From NCBI RefSeq assembly GCF_006542395.2, contig NZ_CP038231.1:1612001-1676000 (forward strand): 64,000 bases of DNA, in the 5' to 3' direction. The first letter of the stretch is position 1. The number at the start of each line of letters is the position of its first letter. A program made the position numbers and the translations under genes. Below are positions 42,043 to 53,964 of this stretch, piece after piece. The stretch is from Formicincola oecophyllae. GTDB lineage: Bacteria; Pseudomonadota; Alphaproteobacteria; Acetobacterales; Acetobacteraceae. The notes beneath the pieces are model-generated. The model was not told the DNA's origin. It was given only the letters and a program-made list of their open reading frames with translations, and made no database searches.

Positions 42043-43431
42043 ATGATTCCGCGCTATTCCCGGCCCCGCATGACAGCCATCTGGTCACCAGCGAACCGCT
42101 ACCGCATCTGGTTTGAGATCGAGGCTCTAGCCTGCGAGGCCCTGGCGCAACAAGGCGCCATTCCAGCGGAATCCGCCCGCACCATCCGCGAGCGTGGCGA
42201 TGCCGCCATGGCCGCCTTCAGTGACGCTGACCTAGCGCGCATTGATGCCATCGAGGCCGAGACCCGCCATGACGTCATCGCCTTCCTGACATGGCTGGCT
42301 GAGAAAATCGGCCCTGACAGCCGCTATGTCCATCTGGGCATGACGTCATCTGACGTCCTCGATACCTGCCTGGCCGTGCAGCTTGTCCAAGCGACTGACA
42401 TCCTGCTTGAGGACATGGACGCCGCTTTGGAGGCGCTGAAGCGCCGCGCTTATGAGCACAAGCACACCGTGACCATTGGGCGCAGCCACGGCATCCACGC
42501 TGAACCGACAAGCTTCGGGCTGAAGCTGGCTGGGCATTACGCTGAGTTCGCGCGCAACCGCCAGCGCCTGGAGGCGGCGCGCAAGGAAATCGCCGTGTGC
42601 GCCATCTCAGGCGCTGTGGGCACGTTCGCTCACATCGACCCCGCTGTGGAAGCGTTTGTTGCCAGCAAGCTGGGGCTTGCGGTGGAGCCCGTCTCCACCC
42701 AGGTCATCCCGCGTGACCGCCACGCCGCCTGGTTTGCCGCCCTTGCCCTCACCGCCAGCGCCATTGAGCGCCTGGCCACGGAGGTGCGCCACCTCCAGCG
42801 TTCTGAAGTGCGTGAGGCGGAGGAGTTCTTCCACGCTGGCCAGAAGGGCAGCTCGGCTATGCCGCACAAGCGCAACCCCGTTTTGAGCGAGAACCTCACG
42901 GGGCTGGCGCGCCTGGTGCGCTCCGCCCTCACCCCAGCGTTGGAGGACGTAGCACTTTGGCATGAGCGCGACATCAGCCATTCCTCTGTGGAGCGCAACA
43001 TCTGCCCTGATGCCTCCGTCACGCTGGATTTTGCCTTGGGGCGCCTGGCCACCATGATGGAGAAGCTGGTGGTCTACCCAGAGCGCATGATGGCCAATGT
43101 GGAAAGCCTGGGCGGTGTCGTCCATTCTGGCGAGGTCCTTCTGGCGCTAGCGCGCGCTGGCATGTCGCGCGAGGACGCTTACCGCGTTGTCCAGTCTGCC
43201 GCCATGGAAACCTGGACGAAGCTTGGCACAGAAGGTGCCAAGACGTTCCGCCAAAACCTGGAGGCCCAGCCAGAGGTCGCAGCCCGCATCCCCGCCCCTG
43301 TCCTGGATAAGGCCTTGGACCCAGCCCTGCATTTGAAAGCCGTTGACGGGGTGTTTGAGCGCGTCTTCACAGCGCCAGCCAGCGCAACTGCTGCCAACGC
43401 CCCCAAGGCTGCCAAAGCCAGCAAAAGCTGA
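42043..43431 (+). CDS. purB: Adenylosuccinate lyase
   Basis: Acts twice in purine synthesis, releasing fumarate from SAICAR and adenylosuccinate. 462 residues starting [16 protein letters not shown]. Fumarase/aspartase superfamily signature [17 protein letters not shown] with the catalytic serine loop, [28 protein letters not shown]. The C-terminal 20 residues are an Ala/Lys tail. ATG 42043 has GGAG nine bases upstream. First gene of the purine run. Confidence 0.96.
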   Translation: MIPRYSRPRMTAIWSPANRYRIWFEIEALACEALAQQGAIPAESARTIRERGDAAMAAFSDADLARIDAIEAETRHDVIAFLTWLAEKIGPDSRYVHLGMTSSDVLDTCLAVQLVQATDILLEDMDAALEALKRRAYEHKHTVTIGRSHGIHAEPTSFGLKLAGHYAEFARNRQRLEAARKEIAVCAISGAVGTFAHIDPAVEAFVASKLGLAVEPVSTQVIPRDRHAAWFAALALTASAIERLATEVRHLQRSEVREAEEFFHAGQKGSSAMPHKRNPVLSENLTGLARLVRSALTPALEDVALWHERDISHSSVERNICPDASVTLDFALGRLATMMEKLVVYPERMMANVESLGGVVHSGEVLLALARAGMSREDAYRVVQSAAMETWTKLGTEGAKTFRQNLEAQPEVAARIPAPVLDKALDPALHLKAVDGVFERVFTAPASATAANAPKAAKASKS

Positions 43432-43571
43432 GCGCACCCATCCCTTACCCCGCCACCTTCCCCAGGCACCGCTTGCTGGCTCTGGCGCCAGCTGTGCTAT
43501 GGAAGGCGGCACTGGTTGCAACGCACCAACACCAACCGGCCCCCTGGGCCGGCACGCAAAGGAAGCAGCCC

Positions 43572-44354
43572 ATGGCACGCCGCCGGCAGATTTACGAAGG
43601 CAAAGCGAAAACCCTTTTCGAAGGGCCGGAACCCAACACCATCGTCCAGTACTTCAAGGATGACGCCACAGCTGGCAACGGCGCCAAAAGCGGCGTTATC
43701 CACGGCAAGGGCGTGCTGAACAACTGCATCAGCGAGCTTCTGATGCAGCGCCTGGGGGAGCTGGGGATCAAAACGCACTTCATCAGGCGCCTGAACATGC
43801 GCGAGCAGCTCGTCCACGCTGTGGAGATCATCCCCCTGGAGGTGGTCATCCGCAATGTTGTGGCTGGCTCCCTGGCCAAGCGCTTTGGGCTGGAGGAGGG
43901 TGCGCGCCTGCCCCGCCCCTTGATTGAGTTTTATTACAAAAGTGACGCTCTGGGCGACCCGCTGGTCTCTGAAGAGCACATCACCACCTTTGAATGGGCC
44001 TGCCCGCACGACCTGGACGAAATCTGCGCCCAGAGTATGCGCATCAACGATTATCTGTGCGGGCTGTTCGCTGGCGTTGGCATCCAGCTGGTCGATTTCA
44101 AGCTGGAGTTCGGGCGCCTGTGGGAAGGTGAGGAGATGCGCATCGTCCTGGCTGACGAAATCTCACCAGACAATTGCCGCCTGTGGGACATGCGCACCCA
44201 GGAGAAGCTGGACAAGGACCGCTTCAGGCGTGACTTGGGCGGTGTTGAGGAAGCCTACCAGGAGGTGGCGCGCCGCCTGGGCATCATGCCTGAGGGCGTG
44301 CGCCCTGAAGCTGCCCCTGGGCAGGGCAAGCGCAAAGACAAGGGAGGGAACTGA
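43572..44354 (+). CDS. purC: Phosphoribosylaminoimidazole-succinocarboxamide synthase
   Basis: Joins CAIR and aspartate to SAICAR, the substrate of PurB. 260 residues beginning [16 protein letters not shown]. Conserved [26 protein letters not shown] and [14 protein letters not shown]. Starts 140 bases after purB and ends three bases before purS. Confidence 0.97.
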   Translation: MARRRQIYEGKAKTLFEGPEPNTIVQYFKDDATAGNGAKSGVIHGKGVLNNCISELLMQRLGELGIKTHFIRRLNMREQLVHAVEIIPLEVVIRNVVAGSLAKRFGLEEGARLPRPLIEFYYKSDALGDPLVSEEHITTFEWACPHDLDEICAQSMRINDYLCGLFAGVGIQLVDFKLEFGRLWEGEEMRIVLADEISPDNCRLWDMRTQEKLDKDRFRRDLGGVEEAYQEVARRLGIMPEGVRPEAAPGQGKRKDKGGN

Positions 44355-44357
44355 ACC

Positions 44358-44603
44358 ATGAAAATCCGCGTGTTTGTTTCACTGCGCGAAGGCGTGCTTG
44401 ACCCGCAAGGTAAAGCTGTGGGCCACGCCCTTGATTCACTGGGGTTCAAAGGGCTTGGCGATGTGCGCATCAGCCGCGTCATCGATATTGAGGCCCCCCA
44501 GGGCACCACAGAGGCCGAAGGGCTGAAGCTGGGGGAAGCCATGGCCAAGCGCCTGCTGGCCAATGAAGTGATTGAGGACTACCGGGTGGAGACAAGCGCA
44601 TGA
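44358..44603 (+). CDS. purS: FGAM synthase subunit PurS
   Basis: 81-residue small subunit bridging PurL and PurQ in the three-part formylglycinamide ribonucleotide amidotransferase. KIRVFVSLREGVLDPQGKAV and SLGFKGLGDVRISRVIDIE are diagnostic. Its stop codon overlaps the start of the Rap1a-like gene. Confidence 0.96.
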   Translation: MKIRVFVSLREGVLDPQGKAVGHALDSLGFKGLGDVRISRVIDIEAPQGTTEAEGLKLGEAMAKRLLANEVIEDYRVETSA

Positions 44604-45100
44604 TGGACCGTGACATAAACACCCATGACATGACTGCCCGTGACATGAACGCCCCTTCCCGTTTCAGCACCCCCTCTTGGAAGGGTGCCAAGCGCGCCTT
44701 CAAGGCTCTGCTTGGTGGTTGCGCCCTGGCTGCCGCCGTGGGGCTGGCTGGCGCCCAGCCTGCCCACGCCCAGCGCATCTCCCACTTGACGGGGCAGATG
44801 CTGCAGAAAATCTGCACCAACCAGCATGAGGTCGCCATGTGCGACGCCTACATCTCTGGCGTGATGGACGGCGAGGTCTGGGCGCGCGATTTCGCCACGT
44901 TCGAGCACGCCCCAGCGCCGGTGGCGTTCTGCGTGCCCGTCAGCCAGAACATCCGCACCGTGCGCAACGTGTTCCTGGCCTGGATCTCCGCCCACCCTGA
45001 CGGCAACGAGCAGCAAGCAGGCAAGGTCGTTTACCGCGCTTTGCATGATAACTTCCCCTGCAGTGGCAGCGCCAGCGGCATGCCGGGAGGCGCCAAGTGA
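44600..45100 (+). CDS. Exported Rap1a-like small protein inside the pur operon
   Basis: 166 residues. A hydrophobic segment ([19 protein letters not shown]) after a basic stretch gives a signal peptide with likely cleavage after PAHA. The mature part has the Rap1a/Tai-type pattern: LxxxC....[13 protein letters not shown], then [25 protein letters not shown] and [11 protein letters not shown], with cysteines that could form two disulfides. Known Rap1a proteins neutralise type VI amidase effectors in Serratia, but most members of this fold are uncharacterised. ATG 44600 overlaps the purS stop; ATG 44648 is an alternative that starts nearer the signal peptide. The end overlaps purQ by ATGA-type coupling. 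No toxin is adjacent, so an immunity role is not supported here. Confidence 0.75.
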   Translation: MMDRDINTHDMTARDMNAPSRFSTPSWKGAKRAFKALLGGCALAAAVGLAGAQPAHAQRISHLTGQMLQKICTNQHEVAMCDAYISGVMDGEVWARDFATFEHAPAPVAFCVPVSQNIRTVRNVFLAWISAHPDGNEQQAGKVVYRALHDNFPCSGSASGMPGGAK

Positions 45101-45798
45101 AGGCTGGCGTCATCCTCTTTCCAGGCACCAACCGCGAGCGCGACATGGTGGACGCCCTGGAGCGCGTCAGCGGCCACAGGCCGCGCCTCATCTGGCATGG
45201 CGAGCAGCAGCTGGACGGGCTTGACCTTGTGGTGCTGCCTGGCGGCTTCAGCTTCGGCGACTATCTGCGCAGCGGCGCCATGGCGGCGCATTCCCCCATT
45301 ATGCAGGCCGTGCGGGATTTTGCGGCCAAGGGCGGCCATGTTCTTGGCGTGTGCAACGGCTTCCAAATCCTGACAGAAGCCGGGCTGCTGCCTGGGGCGC
45401 TGCTGCGCAATGCTTCTATGCGCTTCCTTTCCCAGGACTGCCACCTCCGGGTGGAGAACGCCACAAGCCCCTTCACCAGCAAATGGCGCCAAGGCGATGT
45501 TTTCCGCGCCCCCCTGGCCCATGGTGATGGCAACTACGCAGCCAGCCCGGAAACCCTGCGCCGCCTTGAGGGGGAAGGCCGCATTGCTTTTCGCTACTGC
45601 GCCCCTGACGGCACGGTGGATGAACGCGACAGCGCCACCAACCCCAATGGCAGCCTTGGCGCCATCGCTGGCGTGCTGAGCGCCAACCAGCGCGTGTGCG
45701 GCTTTATGCCCCACCCTGAAAACATGACTGACCCCGCCCTGGGGCCAACCGATGGCGTGCCCCTTTTCCAAAGCCTTGTGGAGGCCCTGCTGGCATGA
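45097..45798 (+). CDS. purQ: FGAM synthase subunit PurQ, glutaminase
   Basis: 233-residue class I amidotransferase supplying ammonia to Pur[33 protein letters not shown], nucleophile GVCNGFQIL and the terminal GFMPHPEN. It starts with GTG at 45097 overlapping the previous stop, and overlaps purL by four bases. Confidence 0.97.
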   Translation: MKAGVILFPGTNRERDMVDALERVSGHRPRLIWHGEQQLDGLDLVVLPGGFSFGDYLRSGAMAAHSPIMQAVRDFAAKGGHVLGVCNGFQILTEAGLLPGALLRNASMRFLSQDCHLRVENATSPFTSKWRQGDVFRAPLAHGDGNYAASPETLRRLEGEGRIAFRYCAPDGTVDERDSATNPNGSLGAIAGVLSANQRVCGFMPHPENMTDPALGPTDGVPLFQSLVEALLA

Positions 45799-48053
45799 GC
45801 GGCACAAACCACCAGAAAACACCCGCCCTCCCTGTTGTTGACGCAGCCCTTGGCGCCTCCTTCGGGCTGACGGCTGGCGAGTATGACAAGACGCTGGCCA
45901 TCATGGGGCGCACCCCCAGCCTGACGGAGTTGGGCATTTTCTCCGTGATGTGGTCTGAGCACTGCTCCTACAAATCATCGCGCAAGCACTTGCGCGGTCT
46001 GCCCACCAAGGCGCCCTGGGTCATCCACGGCCCTGGGGAGAACGCGGGCGTTGTGGACATCGGCAATGGCTTGGCTGCCGTCTTCAAAATGGAGAGCCAC
46101 AACCACCCCTCCTTCATTGAGCCTTACCAAGGCGCTGCCACCGGCGTTGGTGGCATCCTACGCGATGTTTTCACCATGGGCGCGCGCCCTGTGGCCAATT
46201 TGAACGCGCTGCGCTTTGGCAGCCCCACCAACCCCGACACGCGCCGTGTGGTGGATGGCGTTGTGCGCGGCATTGGCGGCTATGGCAACTGCGTTGGCGT
46301 GCCGACTGTGGGGGGGGAGGTCAACTTTCACCCCAGCTACAACGGCAACCCGCTGGTCAATGCCATGACGGTGGGCATCGCGCCTAAGGACCGCATTTTC
46401 CTCTCCGCTGCGGCTGGGGTGGGTAATCCTGTGGTTTATGTCGGCTCCCGCACGGGGCGGGACGGCATCCATGGCGCCACTATGGCTTCAGCTGAGTTTG
46501 ACGAGGAATCAGAAGCCAAGCGCCCCACCGTCCAGGTGGGCGACCCCTTTACGGAAAAGCTGCTGATTGAGGCGTGCCTGGAGCTGATGGCAACAGACGC
46601 TGTCATCGCCATTCAGGACATGGGGGCAGCCGGCCTGACCTCCTCAGCTGTGGAGATGGCGAGCAAAGGCGGTGTCGGCATCGATCTGGACCTGGACAAC
46701 GTCCCCCAGCGCGAAAAGGGCATGACGGCTTATGAGATGATGCTCTCTGAAAGCCAGGAACGCATGCTCATGGTGCTGCGCCCCGACCGCACAGCGGAGG
46801 CGGAGCGCATTTTCCGCAAATGGGGTCTTGAATGCGCCGTTATCGGCACCTTGACTGACACAGGCCATATCGTGGTGCGCCGCAATGGCGTGGTGGAAGC
46901 CGACATCCCCTTGGGCCCGCTTGCTGACGAAGCCCCCCTTTACGACCGCCCCACAGCCCCCACGCCAGAGCAGCCAACCCTGGCTGCGCCTGAGGACAGC
47001 GTTGGCGTTCTGCCAGCGCTGGAGAAGTTGCTGGGCAGCCCTGACCTGGCCTCGCGCGATTGGGTGCGCAACCAGTATGACAGCGGCGTTGGCGGCCAGA
47101 CCATGCGCGTGCCAGGCGGCGCTGACGCGGCTTTGGTGCGGGTGGCTGGCACCAACACCGCTCTGGCCATCACGGCTGACTGCACGCCGCGCTACTGCCA
47201 GGCCAGCCCGCGCACAGGCGGCGCGCAGGTGGTGGCTGAAGCGTGGCGCAACATCACAGCCACAGGTGCGCGCCCCCTGGCGGTGACGGACAACCTCAAT
47301 TTCGGCAGCCCTGAGAACCCCGTCATCATGGGGCAGTTCGTTGACGCGCTTAAAGGCATGGGGGAGGCCTGCCGCGTTCTGGACTTCCCTGTCGTCAGCG
47401 GCAATGTTTCCCTCTACAACGAAACGCGCGATGCTGAGGGCAGGCCAGCGGCCATTCTGCCAACGCCCGCCATCGGCGCCATCGGGCTTTTGGACGACCT
47501 GGCCCACGCCACAGGCTTCGCCCTGCAGCCTGGCCAGGCTTTGGTGGAGGTTGGCACTAACCAGGGCTGGCTTGGTCAGTCGCTATGGCTGCGTGAAATC
47601 CAGGGCCGTGAGGAAGGCGCCCCACCGCCTGTTGATTTGGCACAGGAGAGGCGCCATGGCGACTTCATCCGCCAGGCCATCGCTGGGGGGTTGGTCAAGG
47701 CCTGCCATGACGTCTCTGATGGTGGGCTTTTGGTGGCCATTGCCGAAATGGCGCTTGGCAGCCCCCAGGGCGCTGGCGCAGGGCCAGGCGTTGGCGTGAA
47801 GTTGGACGCCCCCCCCGCCACCATCCCCCCCCATGCTTATTGGTATGGGGAGGACCAGGGGCGTTACGTTGTGGCGCTGAACCCTGGGGACGTGGAAACC
47901 TTCACCAAAATGGCCGGGCAGGCGGGCGTGCCCGTTCGCACCCTTGGCACAGTGGGGGGGGAGGCCATTACCCTCCAAGGCCAGAGCATTCCCCTCGCCA
48001 CGCTGCGCCAGCGCAGCGAGGCCTTCTTCCCCACGTTGATGGAGGTGCGCTGA
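45795..48053 (+). CDS. purL: FGAM synthase subunit PurL
   Basis: 752-residue ATP-dependent synthetase of the small PurL type that works with PurS and PurQ. Conserved [19 protein letters not shown] near the start, [42 protein letters not shown], and the second half repeat [20 protein letters not shown] and [11 protein letters not shown]. The context purS-x-purQ-purL is complete. bolA begins one base after its stop. Confidence 0.97.
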   Translation: MSGTNHQKTPALPVVDAALGASFGLTAGEYDKTLAIMGRTPSLTELGIFSVMWSEHCSYKSSRKHLRGLPTKAPWVIHGPGENAGVVDIGNGLAAVFKMESHNHPSFIEPYQGAATGVGGILRDVFTMGARPVANLNALRFGSPTNPDTRRVVDGVVRGIGGYGNCVGVPTVGGEVNFHPSYNGNPLVNAMTVGIAPKDRIFLSAAAGVGNPVVYVGSRTGRDGIHGATMASAEFDEESEAKRPTVQVGDPFTEKLLIEACLELMATDAVIAIQDMGAAGLTSSAVEMASKGGVGIDLDLDNVPQREKGMTAYEMMLSESQERMLMVLRPDRTAEAERIFRKWGLECAVIGTLTDTGHIVVRRNGVVEADIPLGPLADEAPLYDRPTAPTPEQPTLAAPEDSVGVLPALEKLLGSPDLASRDWVRNQYDSGVGGQTMRVPGGADAALVRVAGTNTALAITADCTPRYCQASPRTGGAQVVAEAWRNITATGARPLAVTDNLNFGSPENPVIMGQFVDALKGMGEACRVLDFPVVSGNVSLYNETRDAEGRPAAILPTPAIGAIGLLDDLAHATGFALQPGQALVEVGTNQGWLGQSLWLREIQGREEGAPPPVDLAQERRHGDFIRQAIAGGLVKACHDVSDGGLLVAIAEMALGSPQGAGAGPGVGVKLDAPPATIPPHAYWYGEDQGRYVVALNPGDVETFTKMAGQAGVPVRTLGTVGGEAITLQGQSIPLATLRQRSEAFFPTLMEVR

Positions 48054-48054
48054 C

Positions 48055-48306
48055 ATGCCCATGAAAGCGAGTGTCGTCCTCAAAACACTGCAGGACGCCT
48101 TCCCTGAAGGGCAGGTCAGCCTGCAGCCCCTAGCTACGGATGGCGACCATTACGCCTGCACCGTTATCAGCGAGCGCTTCAGGGGGGTGCCACGCGTGCG
48201 CCAGCACCAGATGGTCTATGACGCCTTTGGCGGGCGCATCGGCACAGAGCTGCACGCCCTGGCCGTCAAGACCGCCGTGCCTGACGCCACGCCTGACGCT
48301 AGCTGA
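48055..48306 (+). CDS. BolA-family protein
   Basis: 83 residues. VLKTLQDAFPEGQVSLQPL and FRGVPRVRQHQMVYDAFGGRIGTELHALAVKT match the BolA fold; the HxMVYDAF...I-HAL helix-turn is typical. BolA proteins pair with CGFS glutaredoxins through a shared 2Fe-2S cluster in iron regulation. The grx4-type gene 180 bases downstream supports that. Position directly after purL is common in alphaproteobacteria. Confidence 0.9.
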   Translation: MPMKASVVLKTLQDAFPEGQVSLQPLATDGDHYACTVISERFRGVPRVRQHQMVYDAFGGRIGTELHALAVKTAVPDATPDAS

Positions 48307-48489
48307 TAGAAGCCAGGTTGGGGCGTGGCTGGGGCTTGCAAGCCCTGGGCGCGCTCCCCATGTTGCCCTTTAAAGGGTACCAGGGAGGTTTCATTTACCA
48401 GCCCCCAGCGCTAAGCTGGCCCCAGCAGCACCAATCCCTTGCCACCCTCCCCCAATCCCAACACCTATTCCCAACAAAGGCCGAATCGC

Positions 48490-48828
48490 ATGCCCAACAG
48501 CACACCCATCGCCCAGACCATCCAGAAGTTGATCACGGAAAATCCCGTGATGCTGTTCATGAAAGGCGACCGCAACCATCCCCAGTGTGGCTTTTCTGCC
48601 CGTGTGGTGCAGATTCTCAACCAAATGGGCGTCCCTTACGGGACGTGCAATGTCCTGGAAAGCGCCGAGATGCGCCAGGGCATCAAGGACTTCTCCCAGT
48701 GGCCCACCGTGCCCCAGCTCTACGTGAAAGGTGAGTTCATCGGGGGTTGCGACATCACCACCGACATGTTCCAGAATGGTGAGCTTGAGGCCCTTATGGC
48801 GGAAAAAGGCATCAAGGCCGCATCTTGA
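48490..48828 (+). CDS. grxD: Monothiol glutaredoxin, Grx4 type
   Basis: 112 residues with the CGFS active site (HPQCGFSARVVQIL), FMKGDR upstream, and the glutathione-binding WPTVPQLYVKGEFIGGCDI. CGFS glutaredoxins bind and transfer 2Fe-2S clusters. Start at ATG 48490; a longer frame to 48439 has no conserved residues. Confidence 0.95.
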   Translation: MPNSTPIAQTIQKLITENPVMLFMKGDRNHPQCGFSARVVQILNQMGVPYGTCNVLESAEMRQGIKDFSQWPTVPQLYVKGEFIGGCDITTDMFQNGELEALMAEKGIKAAS

Positions 48829-48940
48829 CCGCATGAGGGGGCATGATTTGCGCAAAGCCGGTTTAACTTGACCCCTCCCTGCTTCGGGCGCTTTATGAAA
48901 TCTTCAAAAGCATGTCCGCAACAGCAGGAGAGCAAACCCC

Positions 48941-49276
48941 ATGCGGAATTGGAAAATCTTGTCCCTGGTGGGCGCGTTCGGTGTTGGCCTGGCTTTGGTG
49001 GCTTTGGCCAAGCCCGCCCACGCTGACCGTATCATCAGCGATTACGAGGCCAGCAAGCTGACCTTCAGCGCGCTGACCGCCACCCCTCACCGCGCCCACC
49101 GCCATGTAGCGCTGCATATGGCTGGTTTCCACCGCAGTGCTGGCCATGCCCATGGCGCTGCGCGCCTGCGCACGGTTTCCTACCACCGCGCCAGCAGCCA
49201 CGCCCACGCTTCCCATGCAGCCCATGCTGCGCACCATCTGTCCCTGCATAAGCCAAGCCACCGCCGCCACGGCTGA
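48941..49276 (+). CDS. Small exported His-rich protein
   Basis: 111 residues, no family recognised. Signal peptide WKILSLVGAFGVGLALVALA with cleavage likely after AHA. The mature chain has about twenty histidines, many in HAHA, HRAH and SHAH pairs, mixed with Arg, Ser and Ala, and no cysteine. Very basic overall. It resembles in style, not sequence, the His-rich protein at 41163. Metal binding or adaptation to acidity is possible but unproven. Followed by a good terminator. Confidence 0.7.
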   Translation: MRNWKILSLVGAFGVGLALVALAKPAHADRIISDYEASKLTFSALTATPHRAHRHVALHMAGFHRSAGHAHGAARLRTVSYHRASSHAHASHAAHAAHHLSLHKPSHRRHG

Positions 49277-49347
49277 TTGCCCTGCCAGGACAGCACCGCT
49301 TCCCGCCCCCTTGTTGGGGCGCTAAGGCGGCAGAGGACTTTTGCAAG

Positions 49348-49388
49348 CACCCCGCTAGCAGCACCGTGGCTGCGCGGGGTGTTTTGTT
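49348..49388 (+). terminator. Rho-independent terminator of the His-rich gene
   Basis: CACCCCGC (49348-49355) pairs with GCGGGGTG (49374-49381), with an inner GC-rich loop and the tail GTTTTGTTT. It lies 71 bases past the stop and ends just before the convergent yraN. Confidence 0.75.
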
Positions 49389-49396
49389 TGTGTGCT

Positions 49397-50889
<1,493 letters not shown>

Positions 50890-52329
50890 TCACTTGTTCA
50901 GCTGACTGTGCCTCATGCCGTAGCAGAGATAAACCACCAGCCCCGCCAGCAGCCACAGGAACAGCTGCAGCCATGTGCGCCCGTCCATGGAGGCCATCAC
51001 CACGCTGCAGCACAGAACGCCAAGCGCCGGAATAACCCACGGCCCCCCCGGCACCCGGAAGGAGCGTTGGGCGGTGGGGTTGGTGTGGCGCATGATCATC
51101 ACGCCAGCGCACACCAGCACAAAGGCCAGAAGCGTGCCGATGGACGTCATGTTGCCAAGGACGCGCAGCGGCACGAAGGCCGCCAGCAAGGCTGCCAGCG
51201 TGGCTGAGACCACAACGGCGACCCAGGGGGTCTGCGTGCTTTTGGTCATAGCGCTGAAAGCTGGTGGCAAAAGGCCGTCATCAGCCATGGCGGTGAGGAT
51301 GCGGCTCTGCCCCAGCAGCAGGCCGTAAACCACGGAGATGTAGCCAATGGTGATGCCAAGCTTCACGAACTGCCCCAGGGCCCTTTGGTGGGCGGCGTTC
51401 ATGGCCGTGGCCACGGGGTTGGGGTCGTTGGCGAGCTGCGCCCAGGGCACCACCCCCACCAGAACGAAGGCAAAAATAACGTAGATGATAGCGCAGGCCG
51501 CCACCGTCCCCAGAAGGCCGATGGGGATATTGCGCTGGGGGTTTTTGGTTTCCTTGGTCATGGTGGAGACGACCTCGAAACCGATGAAGGCGAAGAACAC
51601 CATGCCGGCCGCGCGCATGATGCCGCTCCACCCCAGGGCGCCGAACACGCCTGTATTGGCTGGCACGAAGGGGGTGAAGTGCCCCTTGTCCAGGAAAGGC
51701 ACGCACAGCGCGACAAAGGCTAGGAGCACCAGCACCTTGAGGATGACCAAAATGGTGTTGACGCGCGCCGACTGCCTGGTGCCGCGCAGCATCAACAGCG
51801 TGACGGCCAGAACGATGACTACGCTTGGCGCGTTGAGCCAGCCATGCGCCACCGTGCCATCGCTGAGCGTAACCAGGCTGCCGGGGCTTGCCGTCAAGCG
51901 CGGGTCGAGTTGCAGCCCCCACCCCCCCAGCAAAGAGCGCACATAGCCAGACCAGCTGGAAGCCACAGCGGCCGCGTTGACGGTGTATTCCAGCATCAGG
52001 TCCCAGCCGATGACCCAGGCCGCCAACTCCCCAAGGGAGGAGTAGGCGTAGGAATAGGAGGAGCCGCTTGTGGGAATCATCCCAGCTAGTTCAGCGTAGC
52101 ACAGCCCAGCGAAAGCGCAGGCGATGGCCGCGATGAGGAAGGAGAGCGTCACAGCAGGCCCAGCGTAGGACCCAGCCGCGATGCCCGTCAGCGAGAACAG
52201 CCCAGCGCCCACGGTCACGCCAATGCCCAGCGCCACCAGGTGCCAAGCGCTGAGGACGCGCCTGTGCGGTTCAGCGTCCACGGTGGCTGGGGGGGGTACA
52301 GGCTTGATGCGCCAGAAGGGGTGGGTCAT
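50890..52329 (-). CDS. APC-family amino-acid permease, CAT-like
   Basis: 479 residues with about 12-13 hydrophobic helices. GIGVTVGAGLFSLTGIAAG, in the first helix, carries the substrate-binding glycine-rich motif, and SGSSYSYAYSSLGELAAWVIGWDLMLEY, FFAFIGFEVVSTMTKETKNPQRNIP and LLGQSRILTAMADDGLLP match cationic-amino-acid transporters of the YhdG/CAT branch. The substrate cannot be told. ATG 52329 has AGGAGAG five bases upstream. The leader contains a terminator-like hairpin (52413-52448), so premature termination may control it. Confidence 0.9.
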   Translation of the reverse strand: MTHPFWRIKPVPPPATVDAEPHRRVLSAWHLVALGIGVTVGAGLFSLTGIAAGSYAGPAVTLSFLIAAIACAFAGLCYAELAGMIPTSGSSYSYAYSSLGELAAWVIGWDLMLEYTVNAAAVASSWSGYVRSLLGGWGLQLDPRLTASPGSLVTLSDGTVAHGWLNAPSVVIVLAVTLLMLRGTRQSARVNTILVILKVLVLLAFVALCVPFLDKGHFTPFVPANTGVFGALGWSGIMRAAGMVFFAFIGFEVVSTMTKETKNPQRNIPIGLLGTVAACAIIYVIFAFVLVGVVPWAQLANDPNPVATAMNAAHQRALGQFVKLGITIGYISVVYGLLLGQSRILTAMADDGLLPPAFSAMTKSTQTPWVAVVVSATLAALLAAFVPLRVLGNMTSIGTLLAFVLVCAGVMIMRHTNPTAQRSFRVPGGPWVIPALGVLCCSVVMASMDGRTWLQLFLWLLAGLVVYLCYGMRHSQLNK

Positions 52330-52639
52330 GGTTGCTCTCCTGCGTAGGGGCACGGTGTTGGGGCGGCCATGGCACGTGTCAAAGCTTTTCTGGGGGGGCT
52401 GCCCACCAAAAACAGCGCCAGAATGGTTGGGGGACCGTTCTGGCGCTGGCCTGGGGTGTTGGGCAAAAGCCTTCCCCCTGAAAAACAGGGGCCGCGCCAA
52501 GATAGACGGAAAGGGGCGCTGCGCCTATAGAGGAGTGCGTTGGCGGCGTGCGCCATGGCACTATGTGAACGTTCTTTAACGCGCACACGCCGCCCCCACC
52601 TGCCCAGAGGCCCCCGCCCCCTTGCCGGAGACACGCAGC
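52330..52639. other. Divergent regulatory region between the permease and glyA
   Basis: 310 bases without a gene. On the minus strand it holds the permease leader: a CCCCTG-T5-CAGGGG hairpin near 52473-52490, then the terminator hairpin at 52413-52448. Toward glyA there is an 8-base palindrome GAACGTTC (about 52567-52574) inside GTGAACGTTCTTTAAC that may be an operator. I do not see a glycine or SAM riboswitch core, but I cannot run a covariance search. Confidence 0.5.
52413..52448 (-). terminator. Terminator-like hairpin in the permease leader, candidate attenuator
   Basis: CAGCGCCAGAA pairs perfectly with TTCTGGCGCTG over 11 bases, extended inside by GGT/ACC. On the minus strand the stem is followed by TTTTTGG, whereas on the plus strand no T run follows. 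It lies about 85 bases before the permease start and no other minus-strand gene lies upstream of it, so it would terminate the permease's own leader transcript. Confidence 0.7.
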
Positions 52640-53929
52640 ATGACCACCCATGACAGCCAGGCGACCCAGGCGTTCTTCCACGCCAGCCTGAATGAGCGCG
52701 ACCCCGAAACCGCCGCCATCCTCAACCAGGAACTTAAACGCCAGGCAGACGGCATTGAGCTGATCGCCTCTGAGAACATGGCCTCCCAGGCTGTGATGGA
52801 GGCCCAAGGGTCCGTCCTGACCAACAAGTACGCTGAAGGCCTGCCTGGCAAGCGCTACTATGGCGGCTGCGTTGACGTGGACAAGGTGGAGAACCTGGCC
52901 ATTGAGCGCCTGAAAAAGCTGTTCGGCGTCCAGTACGCTAACGTCCAGCCCCACAGCGGCGCCAACGCCAACCAGGCCGCCTTCATGGCGCTGGTCAAGC
53001 CTGGCGACACCATCCTGGGCATGAGCTTGGCTGCTGGCGGCCACCTGACGCACGGTGCGGCCCCCAACTATTCAGGCAAGTGGTTCAAGGCTGTGCAGTA
53101 CGGCGTGCGTAAAGATGACGGGCGCCTTGATTATGATGAGATGGAGCGCCTGGCGCGTGAGCACAAACCGAGCCTGATCGTGGCTGGTGCCTCCGCCTAC
53201 CCGCGTGAGATTGACTTTGCGCGCTTCCGCCGCATCGCTGACGAGGTGGGCGCTGCCCTGATGGTGGACATGGCCCACTACGCAGGCCTGGTCGCCACGG
53301 GCCTCTACCCCAGCCCGGTGCCCTTTGCTGACATCGTCACCACCACCACGCACAAGACCTTGCGTGGCCCGCGCGGCGGCGTTGTAATGACCAACAATCC
53401 CGACATCGCCAAGAAGCTCAACTCAGCCGTGTTCCCAGGGCTGCAGGGCGGCCCGCTGATGCAGGTCATCGCTGGCAAGGCCGTAGCATTTGGGGAGGCT
53501 CTGAAGCCAGACTTCAAGGCTTACCAGCAGCGTGTCCTGGCCAATGCGCGCGCCCTTTCAGACGAACTTGCCAAGCGCGGCTTTGACATCGTCTCAGGCG
53601 GGACGGACTGCCACCTCATCCTGGTGGACCTGCGCCCTAAGGGCGTCACCGGCAAAGTGGCTGAGAACCTGCTTGAGCGCGCAGGCATCACAGCCAACAA
53701 AAACGCCGTCCCCTTCGACCCTGAAAAGCCCTTCGTGACGTCAGGCCTGCGCCTGGGCAGCCCTGCTGCCACCACGCGCGGCTTTGGGGAGGGGGAGTTC
53801 CGCGACATCGCCCGCATGATTGACGAAGTTCTGAGCGCTGGCGATGACGAAGCCACCATCCAGAAAGTGCGCGCTGAGGTAGAAGCGCTGTGCAAGCGCT
53901 TTCCCATCTACAGCCACGCCTGGGCCTGA
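52640..53929 (+). CDS. glyA: Serine hydroxymethyltransferase
   Basis: Interconverts serine and glycine with tetrahydrofolate and PLP. 429 residues from ATG 52640. Conserved [54 protein letters not shown], the PLP lysine in [14 protein letters not shown], and [10 protein letters not shown]. The frame can be extended to a TTG at 52622 but that is not needed. Confidence 0.97.
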   Translation: MTTHDSQATQAFFHASLNERDPETAAILNQELKRQADGIELIASENMASQAVMEAQGSVLTNKYAEGLPGKRYYGGCVDVDKVENLAIERLKKLFGVQYANVQPHSGANANQAAFMALVKPGDTILGMSLAAGGHLTHGAAPNYSGKWFKAVQYGVRKDDGRLDYDEMERLAREHKPSLIVAGASAYPREIDFARFRRIADEVGAALMVDMAHYAGLVATGLYPSPVPFADIVTTTTHKTLRGPRGGVVMTNNPDIAKKLNSAVFPGLQGGPLMQVIAGKAVAFGEALKPDFKAYQQRVLANARALSDELAKRGFDIVSGGTDCHLILVDLRPKGVTGKVAENLLERAGITANKNAVPFDPEKPFVTSGLRLGSPAATTRGFGEGEFRDIARMIDEVLSAGDDEATIQKVRAEVEALCKRFPIYSHAWA

Positions 53930-53964
53930 TAGCAGCCTAAGTCACCTGTTCACGCCCCTGCTGT

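Noticed and set aside
48366-48377. Twelve-base palindrome CCCTTTAAAGGG before grxD
   Set aside because: Such palindromes arise by chance in 64 kb and I know no regulator that fits; too weak to call an operator.
52451-52639. Glycine riboswitch before glyA
   Set aside because: I could not find the paired conserved core; the hairpins seen point toward the permease instead.
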